From positions 1 through 41,461 of the forward strand of contig MSJI02000487.1 in the NCBI GenBank assembly GCA_001931905.2: 41,461 nucleotides of DNA, read 5' to 3'. The notes below the pieces were generated by a model. That model was given only the letters and a program-made list of their open reading frames with translations, made no database searches and was not told where the DNA came from. The stretch is from Cladosporium sp. IMV 00045. Its lineage: Eukaryota; Ascomycota; Dothideomycetes; Cladosporiales; Cladosporiaceae. The first letter of the stretch is position 1, and every line of letters begins with the position of its first letter. Position numbers and translations under genes: made by a program. Shown here in pieces: positions 9,538-20,036 of this stretch.

Positions 9538-10203
9538 TCTCTTCCCTCTGCCATCCGCGTCCTTCCATGTGCAACTTCCGCATGCCAGAGGCAAACGCGG
9601 CTTTTTGGATGGTGCTATTTCTGGCAGGACGTCCACGAGGCACGCCCCATACCATACATCCACTACCACCAGGCTACTAAGGGCCCTCCTACCCTACAGT
9701 GTTCGCCGGCACACTCCCGGCTTCTTTGGTTTTTCCTGGCCTCCGCCATGGCGATTGGCTGGGCATATGCACAACGCAACGACATCGCTGCCCGCATTAC
9801 GTAGGTAGGTAGGGAGGAAGGTAGGTTTGGGCGGAATAGCCTTCAGGTAACATGGCAGGATGGCGTGCGTGCCTGGGTGCAGCAACCTCACTACCTGACT
9901 TTCTTTTGGCGTGCAGGGTTGTGTTGCTTTGACCCTGCGGCCAAACCTCATAACAACTCCTCCATCATATGTCCTGAAACGCGCCCCGACTCCTCTTCCT
10001 CCACCGTCACCCTGCCTCCCTGTGCTCCCTCTCGACTTTCTCCCACCTGTTTGCCTTTTCACTTTTCTCCAACCCTAGAGGCTGTCTATCGTTACCTACC
10101 TAGGCCTTTGTTCTTGAACCCTTGGAAATCATTTCTTTGTTCAGCAGAACACAAAGCAACCCCGCCAAATCCTCCCGAGAACAGCCACCACCCGACAGCA
10201 GCC

Positions 10204-12948
10204 ATGGCTAGGCGGCTGTCATCCATCTTCCTAAATATGGGTAACTCGGACCGGCCGACTCTGAACAGAAAGTCATCTTCGCCCGCCATGTCTCGAGAGC
10301 CGTCTCCACCAAACAGCACTGGCAAACTGCACAAAGCCCCGCCGTCTCATCCACGTGCACCTTCAGGACAATTCCTCGATCCAAACCAACCAAGTCTCCA
10401 GGACCTGCAGCATGATCTCGCCGGACAGAACGACGCCGGCGCTCCTGCATTGCTACCGCCGACTTTTGGTCACAACTTTTCGAGACCTTCCTCGAGAGAC
10501 GGCTCCCGACCTGGAACGGCAGGATCCATGATGGCACCATCGACTGGAGGAGGTAGTCGACCGCAAACACCGACTTTGGTCGTCCCAAAGACCGACTCGA
10601 GACCGAACTCGAGGCCAACATCACCCAGCAAAAGCGAGAGGAGGAAGAGTAGCTGGTTTGGCGGAAAAGGCAAAAAGAGCAATGACGAGCCGCGCGGGCC
10701 CATAGCGTGGATCGCTGGACACCCTCAGCGCTTACCCTTCGATGCCGAGGGGTTGCTTCAAGGTCAAAAGGTGCCAGAGTTATGGGACGACGCGGATGGC
10801 AATTGCTACATCCACTTGTTCCCGAAAGAGTCGGGCAAAGGTCCGTCTTTCAAAATCGACTCGGCCATGCTGGCTTCGTCACCAGTCTTGACCAAGATGG
10901 CTTTTGGCGACCTGTACAGCAACTCAGCAATGGCATCTGGAGACCGCAAACAGATGCCTCTCGACTCTCGCACACAAAGCCTTAGCCTTCAAGACCTTAC
11001 GCCTCCAGAGTCACCTCATCGTCAACCGACCAGTGGTTCGCGATCTTCGGCGGGGTCTCGAGGCAGGCTGTCAACAGCATCTGACTCGAACTTCGAGTCG
11101 CACATCTACTTCCCACTCAAGCTGAAAGAACCGACCGACGAGAAGTCAAAGATGGAGACTTTGCAAGTGCTGATCGACTTTCGCAACTTCTTCGCCTGTC
11201 TCTGTGGCCAAGCCTTGATCGCAACCGAGCAACGAGCGACCTTCTTTCACATCTTCATGACTGTAGCATCCTTACTGAAAGGCAATGAATTCTCCAACGC
11301 TGACGGCTCGACCTATGGTGAAATTGCGAGCACGAGCTTTGATGGCTACGTGGAAGAACTTGGCCTGGCAGATGTGCGTGGCAGCAGAGAGAAAACCATC
11401 GAGGGTATTGTGCTCGGAGAACGGATGAAGAGCATTCTACTTTACAACGAGGCGTTCACACACGCCGTAGGAAAGCTAAGTGACTTGACCGGCTTGAAGA
11501 GTCCGAAATTCGAGTACATGTCGGCCATCACCAAGAACCGACTCACGCGCGCGTCTATGGACCTCGAACAGCGCGAGAGCAACGCCCGGATCATTCTTAC
11601 CGACTTTGAATTCCCTTCGATCTTTTCTGGAATCATGAGCTCGAAGATGGCGGGAGAGAGGAAAGAAGGTGTGAGATTTGACGCCTGGAAAGACTCGTTC
11701 AACGGCATGCGCAAGTGGACATTGGCCACTTTGAAGCATAGATACGGATCCTGGCCGCCGAAAGCGAAGAGCAAGAAGAACAACTTGGAGACTAGCGGAC
11801 TCCAGAGACTTGTGTTGAAAGACTTGTACGAAGATCTGTGCGCGGTTTATGACTTGCTCGCGGACAGGACACAACTCACCACCAGGACCGTCGATGGTAT
11901 TGACATGGCAGGTCCCAAGGAAGAACCTACTGTCCGCGGTCTCCGCTCAGCCCTCTCCGAGTACGACCGTTCATCACCCCCAGTGAAGCCTCCAATCCCA
12001 TTCGACCTCCCCCTCCTACCATCCCTCAAAACTACGCGCCCCGACTTCGGCACCGGCGACCAAAAGAAAGACGCCAAAGCGCTCGGCAAAAAGATCAAAG
12101 ACGACGAACTCGTGCAAATCTACCGGGGATGCTGGAACGGCGACGCGCGCGCCACGCCCTTCGTCAACGCCTTCCGCGACATGGAGCGCCGCGCCGCGCA
12201 CAACTGCACGATCGGCGAGCTGGTCGACCTGCGCATCGGCCAGTGGATCTTCCTGTACGCGGTGATCCAAGCCCTGCCCCTGCTGGCCTGCGACGCGCCC
12301 GGGCTCAAGCACACCGAAGGCGTCGAGTACTTCCTGTGCGAACCGCCGCGCTCCGGCGTGCCCTGGGCGGACCCCGAGAAAGCGGCGCCCGCGCGCCGCA
12401 ATTGGTACGCGGTCGGCGACGCCGGAGGCGTCGTCAGCCTGCCCTCGGACGTCGTCGAGAACGGCGTCGAAGGCGTCTACCGCCGCAGCCACTGCTGGCA
12501 AATGGCCGAGAACTGGACCGCCACCAACCCCATTCTCAACTCCGCCCTGCACGAGCACGAAGCCGCCAACGCCTACGCCGCGCAGCAGCAGCAGCAGCAG
12601 GCGCAACAAACCCCCTCCGACCCCAGCGTCGCGCCACCATCAGAACCCAGCACCGGCATGCCGCCTCCCGGCGCGCCGCTGCGCCTCCCCTCCCCCGGCC
12701 CCGGCCTCATGCCCCCCGGCAGCCGCAGCTCGAGTCCCGCGGCTAACAAGCGCGCGTCTTTCATCAGTGTTGGTCTGGAAGCTTTGCCTTTGCCCGCGGG
12801 CGTGACGCCTGATGGGATCGGCCAGGGACCCGGGACGCCTGCTTCCGAGAGGCCGAGGAGCGTGCATACGGTCGATGCGAGCAAGACGTTCGATTCGATT
12901 CTGGGAGAGGCTGGGGGGAAGAAGAAGAAGAAGGGGTTCTTTGGTTAG
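10204..12948 (+). CDS. Conserved fungal protein of 914 aa, possibly the DUF8004 family
   Basis: Single-exon gene. The ATG at 10204 is the first in frame; the upstream open part lacks any ATG. Residues 1-180 are Ser/Pro/Arg-rich and probably disordered (MARRLSSIFLNM at the start). A folded part opens near residue 184 (PIAWIAGHPQRLPFDAEGL) and includes a hydrophobic helical core from about 300 to 780, with LQVLIDFRNFFACLCGQAL and FFHIFMTVASLLKGNEF as clear landmarks. After residue 780 come a short poly-Gln run (12583-12600), Pro-rich low complexity, and a Lys-rich tail, GGKKKKKGFFG. The layout matches a conserved family of filamentous fungi that I believe is DUF8004, but I cannot verify that. 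No catalytic motif is visible. The GC content rises sharply between about 12000 and 12750, where antisense frames open as a by-product. It is convergent with TAF4. Confidence 0.8.
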   Translation: MARRLSSIFLNMGNSDRPTLNRKSSSPAMSREPSPPNSTGKLHKAPPSHPRAPSGQFLDPNQPSLQDLQHDLAGQNDAGAPALLPPTFGHNFSRPSSRDGSRPGTAGSMMAPSTGGGSRPQTPTLVVPKTDSRPNSRPTSPSKSERRKSSWFGGKGKKSNDEPRGPIAWIAGHPQRLPFDAEGLLQGQKVPELWDDADGNCYIHLFPKESGKGPSFKIDSAMLASSPVLTKMAFGDLYSNSAMASGDRKQMPLDSRTQSLSLQDLTPPESPHRQPTSGSRSSAGSRGRLSTASDSNFESHIYFPLKLKEPTDEKSKMETLQVLIDFRNFFACLCGQALIATEQRATFFHIFMTVASLLKGNEFSNADGSTYGEIASTSFDGYVEELGLADVRGSREKTIEGIVLGERMKSILLYNEAFTHAVGKLSDLTGLKSPKFEYMSAITKNRLTRASMDLEQRESNARIILTDFEFPSIFSGIMSSKMAGERKEGVRFDAWKDSFNGMRKWTLATLKHRYGSWPPKAKSKKNNLETSGLQRLVLKDLYEDLCAVYDLLADRTQLTTRTVDGIDMAGPKEEPTVRGLRSALSEYDRSSPPVKPPIPFDLPLLPSLKTTRPDFGTGDQKKDAKALGKKIKDDELVQIYRGCWNGDARATPFVNAFRDMERRAAHNCTIGELVDLRIGQWIFLYAVIQALPLLACDAPGLKHTEGVEYFLCEPPRSGVPWADPEKAAPARRNWYAVGDAGGVVSLPSDVVENGVEGVYRRSHCWQMAENWTATNPILNSALHEHEAANAYAAQQQQQQAQQTPSDPSVAPPSEPSTGMPPPGAPLRLPSPGPGLMPPGSRSSSPAANKRASFISVGLEALPLPAGVTPDGIGQGPGTPASERPRSVHTVDASKTFDSILGEAGGKKKKKGFFG

Positions 12949-13875
12949 AAAAAAATCCCGGGTTAGACTGGGGGGCGGTGGGCCGAACTTTTCTTTTTTT
13001 TCTTTGGTGGGGTTTGGAGTGAGAAAGTGATTTTTGGTTGGAATTTGGATCCGCGACTCGAATCTGTCTATCTGCCTTTACCTGGACTTATTCCTATCTT
13101 CGCGGTTGGATTAGGCTGGGTTGGATCGGATTGAATTGCCAGAGCGGTCACATGTGTTCTTGGATTTGAACGGGACAGGGACAGACGGGTTTGATCATTA
13201 CGTGGGGTGGGGCTTGCATATTTGTTCAGCACTCCGTCTTTCTTTCCTCTTTTCTTTTCTCTCTCTCTCTTCCGTATCGTACATTCATCATCAGTCAATA
13301 GTCCAAGACCTAGGTATAGCATAACAGCGTAGTATATTCACAAACCACTTAATATAAGTCGAGATTCCGAGGCCAGCACTAATGAATTCACCAAATAGCG
13401 TGAGGATGTTTCTATTAATGGTGACAATATACGAAAGGTGGTTAAAGCCTTCTCTCTGACATTCGGGGCAGAAAGGATTGGGAATTTCCCAATTTTTTAT
13501 TTTTTTATTTTTTTGATGGTGATGTTTTTGGGAATACATGTTGTTAATATGCCTGCTAGGAGCACGATTCCCACTTTCTCCGATTCGCTAGCTGCTCGTC
13601 TTGCTACTACCACCATTTCCACGCAATGGCTCGAATATAGTCATGTCCAAGGCAGGCAAGCCAAGCAAGCGAGCAAGACACTGCTCGATAATTTGTGTTT
13701 TGTTTCGTTCTCGCTAGAAAAAAAGCACAAAGACATAGACAGAAAAGATCACCACCACGAAAAACAGCGCTGCCTGTCATTTCGCGAGAGGGACCACCCC
13801 CGTAGCCTGCGGAGTCGCGACGTGATGAATATCCTCTCTCTCTCACGCTCGATCGGCCGCAATATCGCCCATTCT
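12949..13875. other. Convergent 3' intergenic region with a T-rich tract
   Basis: The 3' flanks of the 914-aa gene and TAF4 meet here. T-runs interrupted by A lie at 13493-13514, and C/T tracts at about 13244-13270. I found no gene and no RNA structure that I can support. Confidence 0.5.
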
Positions 13876-15900
13876 CTACTTCATGGAATTCAGCGCCCTC
13901 TGCAGCGCCTTCTTCTCCCTCCCATCCCTCTCGAGCACCAGCGCCCAGTCACGCAGCTGCACGCCCTTGTCCTCCTTCCACTCGCCCCACTTGACCATGC
14001 CGGCATCGTCGTTCTCCGCAGCCGCACCCGCGGTAGGCGTCCTAGCACCCTCCTTCTTAACAGGAGTGTTAGTCCCTCCACTGGCGCTGCCGCTCCCCCC
14101 GCCTCCACCGCCGCTGCTCGCAGCACTAGGCTTCGCGAAGCGGTTGGTCGGCATGCTGGGACCGGACATCCAGCTGTACTTCTTGCTCTTCTTGCCGAAA
14201 GCCATGAGCGCCGCGGTCTGGTTGGTGGTGGCGTTCATTTGGGACTCGGAAGCGTTCTTGGCTTCTTTCTGCTGCTTCATTTGCTCTTTCTTCGTCATCT
14301 TGGGTTGCTGCTTGTCCTGGTCGCCGGCTGGTGTGGATGTCGCGGCTGAGGCGTCGGGGAGGGCTGCGCCGCTGCCGTCTTCGTTCTCCGCTGCGGCTTC
14401 GGCTGCTTTGCGGCGGGCTTCGCGCTTGCGGATGCGTTCTTTCTCGGCTGCTTTGTCTTTTTCAGCGAGTTCGCGGAAGTGGTTGTTGATGCTGGCTTGG
14501 AAAGATACGGTGTGTTGAGGTTTACTGGTGGAGGAGTTGTCGGTGTCTTCTGGTCCGCCGGGGGCGTCGGGGAGTCTGTCCCATTCGGTGCCTGTGATGT
14601 TCTCGGGCTGGACAGTCTCGTCTTTCCTTTCGTTTCCTGGTGCTATGGCGAGATCTGCAAGGTCCGGGGGCACGCGGCCGTGGTCGCCGTAGAGGCGAGC
14701 TCTGGACAGAGCGTGTGCGTCATCTAGAAGACTGCGAGCGCGCTCGCCGGCTGCCAATGACACGAGGCTAAGGATATCGGCAAAAGGCACTCCTTGGTCA
14801 ATCTTACTGCCAGGTCGAACAATGCCTGTTGAGTTGGTTCCGTTTGTCATCACTCTGGTTGGCTCAGCAGGCTGCTGCAGCAGATACAAGCCCTGAACAT
14901 CGAGCCGGACGCCATTCTCTCGCGCAATCTTGTCCATGCGCAGTCGCAGTACGTTTCCAAGCAGGAAAGGGTTGTTCAGATGGTGCTGATCACGGTCTGC
15001 CTTCTCTCGCGCTGCCGCCTCTCGCTTCCTCTTTTCTTCCTTCTCCACATCATCCTGCGACGCAGGCTGCCCGAGAGTTCCTGCAAAAGCTCCGTTCTGA
15101 CCATCAAAGCTCGTCCCTTGAAGTGTGTTGAAGCTGTTATCGCCGCTTAATGTGCCCGAGCCGAAAGACGAGCCCTGCGTCCCGAAGCTGTCCTTCGCCG
15201 TGTGTTGATTTGTGTAAAGTGTGTGCAAGTAGTTCTCTTCATCCTTCAGGTTGATACCCGAACCATGCATAACATCCGTCACATCGTCTACGCCCTTCTC
15301 CTCCTTCTCTTCCTTGTTTGGGCGCGGTGGAGGCGGCATCATCTGGCTGTTCGGCTGCGGCGAGCCAGTACTTTGCTGTTGTGCACGTTGAACGGCCGGT
15401 GCTGGAGTGTTAGGCGCAGATTGCCATGGCATCTGTTGTGGCGGATATGGCTGAGGAGTGTTGAAGGAGCTTTGCGGAGACTGGGCGTAGGCGTTTGGCG
15501 AGTACGGCGTTTGCGCCTGTGCTGGAGAAGGTGCGTACGGGTTGCCATAGCTGCTGGCGCCAGGGAGATTGGGAGGAGGCGCATGGTAGCCGCCATTCGT
15601 GTAGGGAGGAGGCGGCGATTGAGGGTGGGGTGAGAGTCGCTGCCGTTTTGCTGGAGGAGGTACTGGGTAGGGCGATGCATTCGCCGGTGACGACTGCTGC
15701 GAAGGATATTGCTGGTAGGGCGAAGGAGCAGCGGGCGGATGAATGTATGGCTGTTGCTGCTGCTGTTGTGGCTGCGGCGGCGGAACCTGCTGCTGCTGCT
15801 GCTGCGGTTGTTGTTGGTTTTGTTGCGGCGGCGGTTGTTGCTGGTAAGGCGCGGGCGATGGAGCCGGCTTGGGCGGAGGAGGCGACATCGAGAATGACAT
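13876..15900 (-). CDS. TAF4: Transcription initiation factor TFIID subunit 4 (TAF4)
   Basis: Single exon, 674 residues from the ATG at 15900-15898; a TTG 15 bases earlier is not a plausible start. Residues 1-200 are a Pro/Gln activation-like region with several poly-Gln runs and a basic PAKRQRL that may be a nuclear signal. The conserved part starts near residue 207 with DDVTDVMHGSGINLKDEENY, followed by NPFLLGNVLRLRMDKIARE near residue 315, both typical of fungal TAF4. The C-terminus has KKYSWMSGP, then a Gly/Ser/Thr linker, then VKWGEWKEDKGVQLRDWALV and ERDGREKKALQRALNSMK, the closing TAF4 block. In TFIID this subunit pairs with TAF12 through a histone fold and supports promoter binding by TBP. 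The gene shares a 591-bp upstream region with YSH1. Confidence 0.9.
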   Translation of the reverse strand: MSFSMSPPPPKPAPSPAPYQQQPPPQQNQQQPQQQQQQVPPPQPQQQQQQPYIHPPAAPSPYQQYPSQQSSPANASPYPVPPPAKRQRLSPHPQSPPPPYTNGGYHAPPPNLPGASSYGNPYAPSPAQAQTPYSPNAYAQSPQSSFNTPQPYPPQQMPWQSAPNTPAPAVQRAQQQSTGSPQPNSQMMPPPPRPNKEEKEEKGVDDVTDVMHGSGINLKDEENYLHTLYTNQHTAKDSFGTQGSSFGSGTLSGDNSFNTLQGTSFDGQNGAFAGTLGQPASQDDVEKEEKRKREAAAREKADRDQHHLNNPFLLGNVLRLRMDKIARENGVRLDVQGLYLLQQPAEPTRVMTNGTNSTGIVRPGSKIDQGVPFADILSLVSLAAGERARSLLDDAHALSRARLYGDHGRVPPDLADLAIAPGNERKDETVQPENITGTEWDRLPDAPGGPEDTDNSSTSKPQHTVSFQASINNHFRELAEKDKAAEKERIRKREARRKAAEAAAENEDGSGAALPDASAATSTPAGDQDKQQPKMTKKEQMKQQKEAKNASESQMNATTNQTAALMAFGKKSKKYSWMSGPSMPTNRFAKPSAASSGGGGGGSGSASGGTNTPVKKEGARTPTAGAAAENDDAGMVKWGEWKEDKGVQLRDWALVLERDGREKKALQRALNSMK

Positions 15901-16491
15901 TGTCGGGTATAGCAAGAGCGCACGGGATGAGGAGTCGCAGTTGGAAGTGGTATTGGCGGTGGTGGTAGTGAGGGGAAGTACGCGGCGGCGACCTCCTTCA
16001 CTCGAGGCGGGGGTTTAGATGGTCGCGTGTCGCATGCCTCTGGACTCGGCGCACGGGGAGTAATGAGTTGAACAGTTGAATGTATGCGCGCCGGCGGATC
16101 TGATGTGTCGACGGCGGTGGATGGAGTTCGTGGTGGTGTCGGCAGGCGGTTGGGCGGAGTTTGGTGGTGATGTCGTGGTAGGAAAGTCGCAGAAGCGCGG
16201 CAGTACAAACCGAAACAGCGAGGCAGCAAGGAGTCCGTGCGCTCGCGTGAGAGCTTCACTCTCGTATGTCCATGGCTTGTCTTCACTGCTAATACCCACT
16301 ACAACAACACGCACCGCCTTCATCACCAACTATTCACGTGCTTTAAACTCGATTGCTTTGAACTCTAACTCAACACTCGAGTCAGATCAGTCTTGCTACT
16401 TCCGATCTCCTGCGCACACGAATCAGCCTCAGCGCGTAAGAGCGCGCGACATTCACTTTGCAACCCCTAAGGAGACCTTCATCCACACACC
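15901..16491. promoter_or_regulatory. Bidirectional promoter region between TAF4 and YSH1
   Basis: 591 bp separate the two start codons, which point away from each other, so both promoters lie here. I see no good TATA box on either strand, as is usual for housekeeping genes. Frames that cross it (for example 15339-16286 on the minus strand) are the Pro/Gln-rich TAF4 sequence read in another phase. Confidence 0.6.
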
Positions 16492-19408
16492 ATGGCGGCC
16501 AAGCGCTCGCATGCGGCCATGAACCCGCCGGCGGAGGAGCAAGAGCCTGTGGATCCTTCAGACGAGCTCATGTTCCTGGCGCTAGGTGGAGGCAATGAGG
16601 TCGGCAGGAGTTGTCACATCATCCAATACAAGGGCAAGACCGTCATGCTGGACGCTGGCATACACCCGGCCTTCGATGGCCTCGCGGCACTTCCCTTCTA
16701 CGACGAGTTTGATCTGGGAACGGTAGACATATTGCTCATGACACAGTAAGTGGCTTTTCCTCTTAGCGTTTGGCATTCTGCTCCTTGGGCGGCAGATCAC
16801 TGTTATCAGATTCATATACCCTACCAAAGGCATCTATCACCACTGCAGTAACGGGCTTGGGCATCTTCATCTTCATCTTCGTTTCTGCTTTTCTATCCTA
16901 CCAGTGCTGCTGACCTTTCAGGTCTCACGCTTAGCACACGTACATAGCCACTGTATATCAAAGTCTTATTGCACCAAGCGATCGGGTCCCTTCTCTTTGC
17001 CCAGCCTGTTACTGCCGCGGTGGTCTAGCATACGATGCCACAAACATATGATAGTTGGCAAAACGACAAGCTAACCTGGTATCTCACCCAGTTTCCACAT
17101 GGACCACGCCGCGTCTTTGCCATACGTCCTCGCCAAAACCAACTTCGCCGGCCGCGTCTACATGACGCATCCCACAAAAGCAATCTACAAATGGTTGATG
17201 CAAGACTCCGTCCGCGTGCAGAACACACACGCCGCCTCTACCGGCGCCAACGATGGCGGCGGTGTCGACCAGCTATTTAACGAGCACGACATCCTGTCTA
17301 CCCTTCCCCAAATCCAGACCATCTCCTTCAACACCACCCACACCCACAACGGCATCCGCATCACACCCTACCCGGCAGGCCACGTCCTGGGAGCGTGTAT
17401 GTACCTGGTCGAGATCGCCGGCCTCAACATCCTCTTCACGGGCGACTACAGTCGCGAGAACGACCGCCACCTGATTCCCGCCACTATCCCCAAAGGCCTC
17501 AAAGTCGACTGCCTAATCACCGAGTCAACATTCGGCATCAGCACCCACATCCCCCGCGCCGAGCGTGAGACAGCGCTCATGAAATCCATCACCGGCATCT
17601 TGAACCGCGGCGGCCGCGCTCTGCTCCCCGTCTTCGCAATCGGCATGGCGCAAGAACTCCTCCTCATCTTGGAAGAGTACTGGCAGAAGCACCCGGAGTA
17701 CCGACGCTACCCGATCTACTTCGCGTCCGCTCTGGCGCGCAAGTGCATGGTCGTCTACCAAACCTACATCGACAGCATGAACGACAACATCCGCTCGAAA
17801 CTGCACAATCGCCTCTCCACCAGCGGCGGAGACGGCAGCAAGGAAAACGGCGGCGGCGGTGGTGGACCTTGGGATTTCCAGTTCATCCGCTCGCTCAAGT
17901 CGCTCGACCGCTTCGACGACGTCGGCGGCTGCGTCATGCTCGCTTCGCCCGGTATGTTGCAGAATGGCGTGTCGCGCACGCTGCTGGAGCGCTGGGCGCC
18001 TGAAGGCAAGAACGGTGTCGTCATCACCGGCTACAGTGTTGAGGGCACCATGGCCAAGGAGATCATGAAAGAGCCCGACTCGATCCCAGCTGTGATGACC
18101 CAGCGCGGTGGCGGGGGACCGATGATGGGCAAGAAGGCCACTGGCGCGGGCGAAGACAAGCCCATGATCCCTCGAAGATGTACGGTGCAGGAGTTCAGTT
18201 TTGCCGCTCACGTTGATGGCGCGGAGAATCGTGCTTTTATCGAGGAAGTGGACGCTCCTGTTGTCGTGCTTGTGCATGGCGAGAGGGGAAATATGATGCG
18301 CATGCGTTCGAGACTGCTCGGTTTGGGCAAGTTCAAAGTTTACTCGCCTGCCAACTGCGAGGAGGTCAGGATTCCCTTTAGGAGAGAGAAGATTGCGAAA
18401 GTGGTCGGCAGACTGGCAAACGAGGTCAACCCGGAGGCCATTGCTGGCTTACTCAGCCCACCAGCCAGCAGCGGAGACGAAGACGAGGAAGTCAAAGACG
18501 TCAAGAGGAGAAAAGAAGAAGGTCAGGTTGTCAGCGGTGTTCTGGTGCAGAACGAATTCAAGCTCTCCCTGATGGCACCCGAAGACCTGCGGGAGTACGC
18601 AGGCCTCAACACCACCACCATCACCTGCCGTCAGCGCATCACCCTCGGAGCCGCAGGAATCGATCTGATCAAGTGGTCTCTCGAAGGCACCTTCGGCAGC
18701 GCCGAAGTCACGACCGAGAGCAAAACCAACGGCAACAGCACGCCCAACGGCACCACGCCGAAACTCGAAGAAGAAGAAGCCGCCGACGAGAAAATTTCCA
18801 CCAAACCGCAAGCCCAAACAATTCTCAGCATCATGAACTCCGCCGTCCGCATCCTCTGCCACGACCAGGGCGAACTCGAGCTCGAATGGGAAGGCAACGC
18901 GACCAACGACGCCATCGCCGACGCCGTCATGGCCGTCCTGCTGAGCGTCGAAAGCTCGCCTGCGGCCATCAAGCGCAGCGCGCAGACGCACTCTCACTCA
19001 CACGGAGATGGAGAAGAAGAACAGAAACAAGAAGAAGAGCACAAACACCACCACCCCCTCGCAGCGCGCACCCTCTCCGCCACCGAAAAGCTCAGCAGGC
19101 TCTTCATGTTCCTCGAAGCGCAGTTTGGCGAACAGGCTATCCAGCCGATTGCGCAGCCCAAGCTTGCCGCTGGCACCGTACAAGACGAAGAAGACAGCGT
19201 CGCGGTGGAGAAGGCGCAAGCCGCCGAGTTGGCCCGGTTGCACGCGTTGGGAATCCCCGTGCCGGGCCTGGAGGTCACCGTGGACAAGAGTGTGGCGAGG
19301 GTGTGGTTGGAGACGCTGGAGGTCGAGTGTGCGAATCGCAGTTTGGGCGAGAGGGTTAGGGCGGTTTGTGAGAGGGGTTGTGAGGTTTTGGCTGATATTG
19401 GGTTTTGA
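16492..19408 (+). CDS. YSH1: Pre-mRNA cleavage endonuclease YSH1 / CPSF73
   Basis: Exons 16492-16745 and 17092-19408 give 856 residues. The intron (346 nt; GTAAGT, GCTAACC branch, CCCAG) splits the codon of the first catalytic His, and joining restores HFHMDH at residues 85-90, the zinc-binding motif of metallo-beta-lactamases. PAGHVLG holds H182 and FTGDYSRE holds D203, the next two metal ligands. The beta-CASP part follows, with [23 protein letters not shown] and [16 protein letters not shown] as landmarks, and then the CPSF73 C-terminal domain with an acidic, variable insert around residues 550-590 and a His/Glu-rich stretch near 715. The enzyme cuts pre-mRNA before polyadenylation as the nuclease of the cleavage and polyadenylation factor, in the nucleus. 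All catalytic residues that I can locate are present. The ATG at 16492 stands in catggcg, a good context. Confidence 0.95.
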
Positions 19409-20036
19409 GAGGGATAAGGTGTTCTGTGAGGCAAGGGTGTAGTAGGATGGGACTGGAGATTGCGCTGTTGGGAATTTCTGATGGAAGCTTGGTCATGTGT
19501 TGGTGTTTCTGGCATTGTTTTTCTGTTGCTTTCTATCACCCGCCTGTCTGTAAGTCACATGTACCTCTGCAGCTCGAGGCGGGATTTTAATTGTACTTCA
19601 CCGAAACCATCACACCTCGTACGATTACACAATGCACCACGTTCTCGGGATCACGAGGCGCCTCACATCATGTGAGCTCCTCCCTTTCTGTCTCATGTTG
19701 TTCCACAGGACTTTCTTTTGGGAGCCCTTGCGTCCGGGCAAAATGCATTGTTCAGTGAAACTCTTCCTTTAATTTCATCTGAAGCTGCTCCCGCATTCCA
19801 TAGTCTCCGATCACAATCTCCCCTGACAAAAAGTAATCCATCACTTCGACATCTTCGATATCTTGGAACAAAACAGACAATCAGCAAATAGCGTCCGTAC
19901 CTTTCAATCGCCCAGGAAAATCATCTCTCTTCCCACCATCTGGCTCAAACACCACCAACCCCTTCCAGCTTTAACTCCAGCACAACAACCCCCATTTTCA
20001 ACTGCAACCTCAAGAACACAAAGTCAACATCAAAAT
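19409..20036. other. Intergenic region between YSH1 and the secreted protein gene
   Basis: This spacer holds the YSH1 3' flank and the leader of the secreted protein. From about 19900 the plus strand is rich in C and A, like a fungal leader. I see no gene, RNA or repeat. Confidence 0.5.

Larger units (their letters stand above)
7718..10203. other. 2.5 kb gene-poor spacer with simple repeats and a leader
   Basis: No coding sequence is convincing here. The longest minus-strand frame (8871-9410) has random composition. Simple repeats lie at 9127-9142 and 9506-9537, and a GTAGGTAGG run at 9801-9814. From about 9970 to 10203 the plus strand is C/T-rich and then A/C-rich, as expected for the leader of the gene at 10204. 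The leader frame is open back to 9865 but contains no ATG. Confidence 0.5.

Noticed and set aside
9865..10203. N-terminal extension of the 914-aa protein
   Set aside because: The frame is open but contains no ATG (it begins with GTG), and the translation reads like a pyrimidine-rich leader.
12016..12746. Long frames on both strands over the 3' part of the 914-aa gene
   Set aside because: They arise from the GC-rich block, have Arg/Ala/Gly-biased composition and conflict with the well-supported sense frame.
13883..14518. 211-codon plus-strand frame antisense to the TAF4 C-terminus
   Set aside because: It is the complement of the conserved TAF4 closing block and has no independent support.
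15339..16286. 315-codon minus-strand frame over the TAF4 N-terminus and promoter
   Set aside because: It is the Pro/Gln-rich TAF4 sequence in another phase, made of His/Arg/Ser runs, and continues into the promoter without a plausible start.
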